A stretch of 33,693 nucleotides of DNA, taken from Ilumatobacteraceae bacterium (GTDB lineage Bacteria > Actinomycetota > Acidimicrobiia > Acidimicrobiales > Ilumatobacteraceae). The stretch is taken from NCBI GenBank assembly GCA_025451395.1, contig JANWKM010000073.1, forward strand, positions 1 through 33,693, given 5' to 3'. Under the pieces are notes generated by a model. It had not been told where the DNA came from and did not search any database. It saw nothing but the letters and a program-made list of their open reading frames with translations. Positions 25,453 through 32,309 of this stretch are shown in pieces. Position numbers and translations under genes: made by a program. Each line of letters opens with the position of its first letter. The first letter of the stretch is position 1.

Positions 25453-27099
25453 GTGCAGCGCTCGCTCGACGATCTGGGCACGCCGCTCGCCGATGTCACG
25501 TTCTGCGTCCTCGACATCGAAACGACGGGAAGCGACCGTGGTGGCGACCTGATCACCGAGATTGGCGTCGTCAAAGTGCGACGCGGCGAGTGCCTGGGCA
25601 CGATGGCCACACTGGTCAACCCTGGCAAAGCGATCGCTCCCAGCGTCGTGGTACTTACCGGCATCACACAGTCGATGGTGGCCACTGCACCGCGCATCGA
25701 ATGCGTGTTGCCCTCGTTGCAAGAGTTCGTCGGCGATGCGGTCATCGTCGGCCACAACGTCGGCTTCGACATGGGCTTCATCAACGCCGCCCTGCTGCGC
25801 AGCGACCGCGCATCGTTTCGCAACATCGTCATCGACACGTTGCCTCTCGCCCGCCGGTTGATGCGCGACGAAGTACCCAACTGTCGACTGGGCACGCTTG
25901 CCACTCGTCTCCGGCTCGATCACAAGCCAACGCACCGCGCGCTCGACGACGCGCTCGCCACCACCGACCTGTTGCACCTGCTGCTTGAGCGCGCAGCTGG
26001 CCTCGGCGTGTTAGGTCTCGATGATCTGGTGTTGCTACCAAAGATGGGCGGCCATCCGCAGGCGGGGAAATTGAAGCTCACGCATCACTTACCGCGCGCG
26101 CCGGGCGTGTACCGCTTCCTCGGCGCGTACGACGAGGTTCTCTACGTCGGCAAGGCCACCAATCTGCGCCAACGCGTGCGCAGTTACTTCGGAAGCGATG
26201 ATCGCCGCAAGATCGGGCCGCTGTTGCGAGAGACGCAGCGACTCGCGCACACCGCTACAAGCGATCCGATCAGCGCCGAGATACTCGAGCTTCGGTATCT
26301 GCACCGCTTGAATCCGCGATACAACCGCGTGGGCACTACGTGGCAGAAGTACTGCTATGTGCGCATCACGACCGAGGAGGCATGGCCGCGACTCGTGATC
26401 ACTAGCGAACCTGCGGCTACCGGTGTGCACATCGGGCCACTCACTTCACGATCGACGGCCACCGCCTTCATTGAGGCGGTGCAATCGGCACTTCCCATTC
26501 GGCGGTGTGGCACCAAGATCGGCAAGAACTACAAGCCCCCCGTCGACGCAGTGCCGTGCGCCGGCGCCCGACTCGGTGTCGCGCTGTGCCCGTGCAGCGG
26601 CACAGCCGACGAGGCGACCTATTGGCGGATTGTTGCGCAGGTTGTCGCGGCCTGCACGACCTCGCCACAGCTTGTACTCGATCCGCTGTGGACGAAGATT
26701 GCAGAGCTCGCCGCCGGTCGCCGCTACGAGGAAGCGGCGAGCATGCGCGACCGCGCGACGGCGTTCGCGGGCGCCATCACTCGCCAGCGCCGGTTCGACC
26801 AACTTCGCTCGGCCGGTGAGGTCGAGGTGCAGATCCACGACACCACGCTGCAGATTCGCGATGGCGTGCTGCTGACTGTGCAACAGCCGGGCCAGTTCGC
26901 CACCGAACTCGAGCTCGCGCCACCGGTGGCGCCAGCATTTCCGGTGACCCTCCCCCGCCAGGCCGCCGACGAGGTGTTGTGTCTCGCTCGCGCCATCGAC
27001 CGCGCCAGTTTTCACGCACGACTGCACAGTTGCACTGGCGAGTGGGCATGGCCGACGACTCCGGTACCTGAGGTCACTCGTCTTCATGCTGCTGCTTGA
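25453..27099 (+). CDS. DnaQ-like DEDDh exonuclease fused to a UvrC-type GIY-YIG endonuclease domain
   Basis: FCVLDIETTGSDRGGDLITEIGVVKV, VGHNVGFDMGFINAALL, HRALDDALATTDLLHLLL (DEDDh), then LPRAPGVYRFLGAYDEVLYVGKATNLRQRVRSYF (GIY-YIG). The alternative GTG at 25435 lies inside the second SOS-like box. Confidence 0.92.
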   Translation: MQRSLDDLGTPLADVTFCVLDIETTGSDRGGDLITEIGVVKVRRGECLGTMATLVNPGKAIAPSVVVLTGITQSMVATAPRIECVLPSLQEFVGDAVIVGHNVGFDMGFINAALLRSDRASFRNIVIDTLPLARRLMRDEVPNCRLGTLATRLRLDHKPTHRALDDALATTDLLHLLLERAAGLGVLGLDDLVLLPKMGGHPQAGKLKLTHHLPRAPGVYRFLGAYDEVLYVGKATNLRQRVRSYFGSDDRRKIGPLLRETQRLAHTATSDPISAEILELRYLHRLNPRYNRVGTTWQKYCYVRITTEEAWPRLVITSEPAATGVHIGPLTSRSTATAFIEAVQSALPIRRCGTKIGKNYKPPVDAVPCAGARLGVALCPCSGTADEATYWRIVAQVVAACTTSPQLVLDPLWTKIAELAAGRRYEEAASMRDRATAFAGAITRQRRFDQLRSAGEVEVQIHDTTLQIRDGVLLTVQQPGQFATELELAPPVAPAFPVTLPRQAADEVLCLARAIDRASFHARLHSCTGEWAWPTTPVPEVTRLHAAA

Positions 27100-27946
27100 C
27101 ATCGCGTCGCTCGATCACTGCGCCCACACGGTCGATGCGCAAGATCTTGCTGTGTCCCTCGGAGGGCAGCGTTGCTGCGATCGACTCGGCGTCTTTGACC
27201 GCACACATCACCGCAACCGCCGGTCCGGATCCGCTGAGCCATGCCGCCCATGCGCCGGCGTCGAGCGCGGCTGTTAGCGCGTCACGTGAGGGTTTCGCGT
27301 TTGCCAGGCGAAGAGTCTGGTGAATTCGATCGGCGGTCGCGGCGCGCAACGCGCCGATGTCACCAGCCACCAACGCGGCGACCAGCAATGCCGTGCGCCC
27401 GATGTTGTGCACTGCATCGGCGAGCGCCACCGTTTCCGGAAGTTTCCGGCGCGATTCGTCGGTCGACGTTGCGAACGAAGGCACCCACATCACCATCGCC
27501 GGGTCGAGCTGTACCGGAACTCGGACGACATGCCCAGCAGCCGTGGCCACGACGCCGCCATACAGCGACGCCGCCGCATTGTCGGCATGGCCCTCCAACT
27601 CGGTCGCGAGACGCAGTAGTTCTGGCATCGCCTGCTGCAACCGGTCGCTGTCGACACCGCGACGTTGCCCGTGCGCCGCGACCACCCCGCCGACGCGCAC
27701 CGCGCCACTGAATCCCATCCCACGGCCCACCGGTATCGACGAGCGCACGCTCACCGAACCTTCCCCGCCACCGCGGCGAAACGCGATCGTTGCCGGGTGG
27801 TGCTCATCGAGCAGTTGCGCGTCGGCCAACTCCAACTCGTGCTCGATGGGTTCGGCAATGACATCGGCATACACCGTCAGCGCCATGCCAAGCGCATCGA
27901 AGCCTGGTCCCAAATTCGCCGACGAAGCCGGAACCCGAACAATCAT
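27074..27946 (-). CDS. thrB: GHMP kinase, homoserine kinase-like (ThrB)
   Basis: MIVRVPASSANLGPGFDALGMALTVYADV, IPVGRGMGFSGAVRVGG, ELEGHADNAAASLYGGVVATA, AWLSGSGPAVAVMC. Start overlaps the trpD stop. Confidence 0.8.
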   Translation of the reverse strand: MIVRVPASSANLGPGFDALGMALTVYADVIAEPIEHELELADAQLLDEHHPATIAFRRGGGEGSVSVRSSIPVGRGMGFSGAVRVGGVVAAHGQRRGVDSDRLQQAMPELLRLATELEGHADNAAASLYGGVVATAAGHVVRVPVQLDPAMVMWVPSFATSTDESRRKLPETVALADAVHNIGRTALLVAALVAGDIGALRAATADRIHQTLRLANAKPSRDALTAALDAGAWAAWLSGSGPAVAVMCAVKDAESIAATLPSEGHSKILRIDRVGAVIERRDVKQQHEDE

Positions 27947-29007
27947 CAGTGACCAAACTCTTCGACGGCCGACTGCGACACTTCGACCCACTTCGCCAAA
28001 GTTGCCTGCGCGCTCCCCGAGTCGATCGATTCCGTCGCCGTGATCAAGCCCTTCTCCAGCGAAGAAGCGGTGTCGGCCACCACGAGGGCCGCCGCCGCGT
28101 TGAGCAGCACGATGTTGCGATGCGCGCCGTGTTCGCCGCCGAGGACGCGGCGCACGACGTCGGCGTTGAAGTCAGGTTTCCCGCCGACGAGTTCATCGAG
28201 GATGGCCGGTGCCAAGCCGAGCGCCACTGGGTCGATGGAGAAGCTCCGCACTGCGTCGCCATCGAGCGCCAACACGGTGGACGAGCCGGTGGTCGTCAGT
28301 TCATCGAGGCCATTGCCGTGCACGACCCACGCACGCTTTGAGCCATGCAAGCGCAGCGACGCCAACATGCGTTCCGCGACCGCCGGATTGGCGACGCCGA
28401 TGAGGTGTCGCTGCACGCGACCTGGGTTGGCCATCGGGCCGAGCAGATTGAACACCGTCGGGATACCGATTTCTCGGCGACTGGGCGCCGCGAACCGAAA
28501 CGCCGGGTGATAGCGAGGAGCCAGGCAGAAACCAATCCCCGCTTCTTCGATGCAGCGCGCAACTCCTTGCGGCGCGAGCTCAACGGCAACCCCGAGCTCT
28601 TCCAGCACGTCGGCCGTGCCGCACTGCGAACTGGCGGCCCGTGCGCCGTGCTTGCACACCGGCACACCGGTGCCGGCGGCGACGATGGCGGCCATCGTGC
28701 TGACATTCACGCTGTGGCTCCGGTCGCCACCGGTTCCGACGACGTCGATCGCCGCCCCGCGCAGTTCGTCGGGTAGCGGCACGATTTCTGCGGCTTCCAG
28801 CACCGCGTCGAGGAGCCCGGAGATCTCCTCCGGCGACTCGCCCTTGGCGCGCAGTGCGACGACGAACCCGATCAGCTGGGCCGCGGTGGCATCGCCCGAG
28901 AGAATGGTGGCCATCGCGGCACGGGCGTGCGCCGCCGGAAGGTCGCGCTTCTCGAGCAGCTCGGTCAGCAACGCCGGCCAACCGCCGAACTCGTCGATAC
29001 GACTCAT
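27946..29007 (-). CDS. trpD: Anthranilate phosphoribosyltransferase
   Basis: IDVVGTGGDRSHSVNVSTMAAIVAAGTGVPVCKHGARAASSQCGTADVLEELGV, FNLLGPMANPGRVQRHLIGV. Confidence 0.96.
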   Translation of the reverse strand: MSRIDEFGGWPALLTELLEKRDLPAAHARAAMATILSGDATAAQLIGFVVALRAKGESPEEISGLLDAVLEAAEIVPLPDELRGAAIDVVGTGGDRSHSVNVSTMAAIVAAGTGVPVCKHGARAASSQCGTADVLEELGVAVELAPQGVARCIEEAGIGFCLAPRYHPAFRFAAPSRREIGIPTVFNLLGPMANPGRVQRHLIGVANPAVAERMLASLRLHGSKRAWVVHGNGLDELTTTGSSTVLALDGDAVRSFSIDPVALGLAPAILDELVGGKPDFNADVVRRVLGGEHGAHRNIVLLNAAAALVVADTASSLEKGLITATESIDSGSAQATLAKWVEVSQSAVEEFGH

Positions 29008-29029
29008 TCGTTCAGGCTAGAAGGTCGCC

Positions 29030-29269
29030 CTAGGCGGTGCGACGCCGCTGGCGGATCAGCCGGCGTCGTTCACGCTCGGTGGCACCGCCCCAAACTCCCG
29101 ACTTTTCACGCACCTGCAGCGCGTATTCCAGGCAGGCGACCCGCACGCCGCATTCGGCGCACACATGCTTTGCCTCAAGTGCGTCGTCATCATCGTCGGG
29201 ATAGAAGACGCTGGGGTCGAGTCCCCTGCACGCCCCCAGCTGACGCCACACGATCTCTTTGACCGACAC
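29030..29269 (-). CDS. WhiB-family Fe-S transcriptional regulator
   Basis: LGACRGLDPSVFYP...KHVCAECGVRVACLEYALQVREKSGVWGGATERERRRLIRQRRRTA: four Cys plus GVWGG. Confidence 0.96.
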   Translation of the reverse strand: MSVKEIVWRQLGACRGLDPSVFYPDDDDDALEAKHVCAECGVRVACLEYALQVREKSGVWGGATERERRRLIRQRRRTA

Positions 29270-29380
29270 GAACTCTGCCCCCGTTTAGTCAGTAACTGCG
29301 GGACCCCTCCCGCAACGACCTGAATCTACGTTCGCGCCCATCGGCAAAGCCAGCCCAGAATGTGCGATTTCTGCGCGATT

Positions 29381-29962
29381 TTAAGGGCGAAGATCGCGCA
29401 ACAGTTCGGCCTCGGTGGCAGCCGGCAGCATGGCCGATTCGCGATACGCCGGGTGATCGATCTCCAGCGTGACGCCCTCGGCGAATACCGCTACCTGGTC
29501 GGGTGTGAAGTGGAAGGTGATGTAATGAACGGCCGCCGTGATCTCGTCGCGTGTGAGTTGGGCGGCATGCTCGGCCCGCACGACACCCCGAACCGTGGCG
29601 GTTGGCAGCCGGAAGAGCACCGAGTTCTCGATGCCCACCAGGCGCGGCAACCATTCGCGCATCTGGTCGTCGGACGTCAGCTCGATGAACAAGGTTGCGC
29701 ACAGCTGACCCGGCTCGGGGATGAGCGGGTTGTACACGTCGAGTTCTTGCTGGATGCCGTCGTCGGTGAAGATGCGCTCGACGCGGGCCATCTCCTGAAT
29801 CTGGTAGCGCATCGTCTCGCGACTTTCGAACATCACTGAGACAACCGTGCCGATGGCAACCCGCCGGCAACGCTTCAGTTCGATCACCTGCGCGCGGAGT
29901 GCGTCGCGCTCGCGTTCGTAGGCCCGTGCGTCGGCGATATCAGCAAGGGTCAGTTTGCGCAT
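29381..29962 (-). CDS. DUF3501 family protein
   Basis: MRKLTLADIADARAYERERDALRAQVIELKRCRRVAIGTVVSVMFESRETMRYQIQEMARVERI...EIDHPAYRESAMLPAATEAELLRDL, DUF3501-like. 12 bp downstream of the Fe-S protein gene. Confidence 0.82.
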   Translation of the reverse strand: MRKLTLADIADARAYERERDALRAQVIELKRCRRVAIGTVVSVMFESRETMRYQIQEMARVERIFTDDGIQQELDVYNPLIPEPGQLCATLFIELTSDDQMREWLPRLVGIENSVLFRLPTATVRGVVRAEHAAQLTRDEITAAVHYITFHFTPDQVAVFAEGVTLEIDHPAYRESAMLPAATEAELLRDLRP

Positions 29963-29974
29963 GGTCCTTCACCG

Positions 29975-31285
29975 CTACTGATCTTCTTCCACAATCCCGT
30001 ATGCACGCGCGATCAATTGCAGCGGGTGCAGCGGCTCCTCACCGGTTTGCTCGTTGATGGCGGTGTTGGCCAGGTGACAGTCACCGGCGACCACGTCGCC
30101 GCCCGCCGCGTGAATCTCGTCGGCGAGCTTGCGTGCGATCGGGATGCTGATGTCGCCGTTCTCGGCGCGCAAGCCCCACATACCGTCGATGCCGCTGCAC
30201 TGCTGCACCAGTTTGACCTTGGCCCCGGTCAGCTTCAGCAGATCGCGGCTCTTCAGTCCGATGTTTTGTGCCTTCAAGTGGCAGGGCGTGTGATACGTGA
30301 TCGTTGCCGGCACGAAGCCCTCAAACTCGATATCGAGGCTGGTGCCCTCGGCCTTGTGCACGTTCATCAAGTATTCGGAGGCGTCGTAGGTGCGCGAGGC
30401 AACCAGTTCGGCGTCTGCCCCGCCGACGTAGTCCATGTAATCCTTTTTGAGCACGTATCCACAGGTCGGCTGCGGGACGACGACGTCGTGGCCCTTGCGG
30501 ACAGCGGCCGCAAGTACGGCGACGTTCTTCGTGGCCACTTTCGTGAACTGATCGACGTCGCCGCTGTGCAGCCACGGCGCACCGCAACATGTGGCACCAC
30601 CGACGAGCGAGCACTCGATGCCGTTGCGTTCGTACACCTTCACCAAGTCGTGACCGATCTGCGGTTGCTGATACTCGACGAGGCAGGTGGGGAACACGGC
30701 GACGCGTCCTTGCCGTTTCGCGATGCGAACCTTGGGGCGCTTGTTGAACCAGGTGGTGAACCGCTGCCGGGCGTAGGGCGGTAACAACCGAACGCTCGAC
30801 ACTCCCGTTGCTTTCTCCATCACCTTGCGCACCACAGAACCCGGCTTGGCACCGAGCATCTTGTTGGCGAGCGGGGCCGTCTTCGTCGCCACCTTGCCCA
30901 ACAGATCGGTGTGGCCCATCACCGAGTCGGTTACTCGGTCACGCAGCGAAACCTGTTTGGTGGCATGGCGCATTGCGTCGGAACGCAGCATCAGCCGTGG
31001 GAAGTCGATCGCCCACTCATGCAACTCGGGCGTATACGGGCAGTTGACGTAGCACAGCTTGCACTGGAAGCACTCGTCGACGACCTGATCCTGCTGCGCG
31101 GGAGTCAGCCGCCCCGCATCTTGATCCTCATGCCGGTCGATCATCTCGAACAGCGTCGGGAACGAGGTGCAGTACTTGAAACACAGCCGACACCCGTGGC
31201 AGATCTCAAAGACGCGAGTGAGTTCTCCGCGCAGGTCCGCCTCGTCGAAATACGACGGGTGCTTCGGGTCGTAGATGATGTTCAG
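29975..31285 (-). CDS. GlpC/HdrD-like (Fe-S)-binding oxidoreductase with two 4Fe-4S motifs and CCG-type domains
   Basis: The ORF track starts at 31144. The in-frame upstream sequence encodes [46 protein letters not shown] (first CxxCxxCxxxC), then [28 protein letters not shown]...CSGIDGMWG. Start tentatively CTG at 31285; no ATG/GTG/TTG in the interval. Confidence 0.85.
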   Translation of the reverse strand: MNIIYDPKHPSYFDEADLRGELTRVFEICHGCRLCFKYCTSFPTLFEMIDRHEDQDAGRLTPAQQDQVVDECFQCKLCYVNCPYTPELHEWAIDFPRLMLRSDAMRHATKQVSLRDRVTDSVMGHTDLLGKVATKTAPLANKMLGAKPGSVVRKVMEKATGVSSVRLLPPYARQRFTTWFNKRPKVRIAKRQGRVAVFPTCLVEYQQPQIGHDLVKVYERNGIECSLVGGATCCGAPWLHSGDVDQFTKVATKNVAVLAAAVRKGHDVVVPQPTCGYVLKKDYMDYVGGADAELVASRTYDASEYLMNVHKAEGTSLDIEFEGFVPATITYHTPCHLKAQNIGLKSRDLLKLTGAKVKLVQQCSGIDGMWGLRAENGDISIPIARKLADEIHAAGGDVVAGDCHLANTAINEQTGEEPLHPLQLIARAYGIVEEDQ

Positions 31286-31290
31286 TGGAT

Positions 31291-31314
31291 CTACAGCTCT
31301 ACTGCTCTACAGCG
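31291..31314. repeat. Three tandem imperfect octamers (CTACAGCT-CTACTGCT-CTACAGCG)
   Basis: Direct reading; the first copy in minus-strand order carries the rubrerythrin TAG stop (31309..31307). Confidence 0.9.
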
Positions 31315-31720
31315 CTTCGAGTCCCTGGCCGAAGCGACCGGCGTGGCTCTTCTCGGCGCGGGCAAGCGTCTCGAACCAATCGGCGATCTCGGATAGACCT
31401 TCTTCGCGTGCTGTCTTCGCGAACCCGGGGTACATCTGTGTGTACTCGTAGGTCTCGCCAGCAATCGCTGACTTGTAATTGTCGGACGTGTCGCCGATCG
31501 GTTCGCCGGTAGCGGGGTCGCCGACCTGTGCGAGGTACTCGAGGTGACCGTGCGCATGCCCGGTCTCGCCTTCGGCGACCGAGCGGAACAGCGCTGCCGC
31601 GTCGGGGTAACCCTCGACATCGGCCTTCTGTGCGAACCACATGTAGCGACGGTTGGCCTGGCTCTCGCCGGCGAACGCCTCTTTCAGGTTGTCGTGAGTC
31701 TTGCTGCCTTTGAGGCTCAT
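31307..31720 (-). CDS. Rubrerythrin family diiron protein (no C-terminal rubredoxin domain)
   Basis: [52 protein letters not shown] and [23 protein letters not shown]...[15 protein letters not shown]: two ExxH-type ferritin-like helices. Confidence 0.93.
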   Translation of the reverse strand: MSLKGSKTHDNLKEAFAGESQANRRYMWFAQKADVEGYPDAAALFRSVAEGETGHAHGHLEYLAQVGDPATGEPIGDTSDNYKSAIAGETYEYTQMYPGFAKTAREEGLSEIADWFETLARAEKSHAGRFGQGLEAL

Positions 31721-32205
31721 TTGTTTGCTCCCTTGTTACTGGATGGTTTGGTTATTGATCTCTTGTTGGATTGTTTCTGTGTTCGTGTTGTCTTGGATAG
31801 ACAGGCAGCGCAAAGCCCGCTGAATACGATGCGCGCCCGCTCCGTTTGAAAACCGTCGAGGTTACGCACGCGTAACCGATCGAGATCGTCGACGTACACA
31901 TCGTGCAGCTCGCCGCAACGATCGCATTGCGCGTGATGGTGTTCGGTGACGTTCGGATCGAAGCGCGTCGAGCCGCCGGCCGACTGCACCATCTGCAACT
32001 CGCCCATCGCGGCCAAGTCGTTCAGCGTCTGGTACACGGTGCGCAGCGAGATGCCAGGCATCATCTTGCTCGCCGTAGCAAAAAGCGCTTCGACGGTCGG
32101 ATGTGTCTCGTTGTCGTGCAGCAGCGTGAACAGCAGTTGCCGCTGCGGCGTGACCTTCAGCCCGCGGGCTCGGAACACTCGGGTCAGTTCAGCTGGGGCG
32201 AGCAC
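31717..32205 (-). CDS. Fur family transcriptional regulator (PerR-like)
   Basis: LTRVFRARGLKVTPQRQLLFTLLHDNETHPTVEALFATASKMMPGISLRTVYQTLNDLAAMGELQMVQ...RFDPNVTEHHHAQCDRCGELHDV...CAAC. ATGA overlap with rubrerythrin; GTG start inferred. Confidence 0.93.
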   Translation of the reverse strand: MLAPAELTRVFRARGLKVTPQRQLLFTLLHDNETHPTVEALFATASKMMPGISLRTVYQTLNDLAAMGELQMVQSAGGSTRFDPNVTEHHHAQCDRCGELHDVYVDDLDRLRVRNLDGFQTERARIVFSGLCAACLSKTTRTQKQSNKRSITKPSSNKGANK

Positions 32206-32231
32206 GTCCAGGACTCTACTCGCAGCGATGG

Positions 32232-32256
32232 CTAATTTGCAAGCGGTGCAGATTAG
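32232..32256. promoter_or_regulatory. Candidate Fur-family operator (inverted repeat) between divergent fur and glpD
   Basis: CTAATTTGCA-AGCGG-TGCAGATTAG: 10-nt arms with one mismatch and a 5-nt spacer. Confidence 0.55.
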
Positions 32257-32309
32257 GTGGGACGACCGACCGATGGCTACCAACGGGCCGGACTAATAGG
32301 CTGCCCGTA

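Noticed and set aside
29297-29314. The pre-whiB hairpin as a Rho-independent terminator for DUF3501
   Set aside because: No U-tract follows the stem, and it lies ~70 bp past the DUF3501 stop; kept only as a possible regulatory structure.
29361-29382. Tandem TGTGCGATTTC/TGCGCGATTTT near the end of DUF3501
   Set aside because: Short, imperfect and overlapping the stop codon; too weak to separate from chance.
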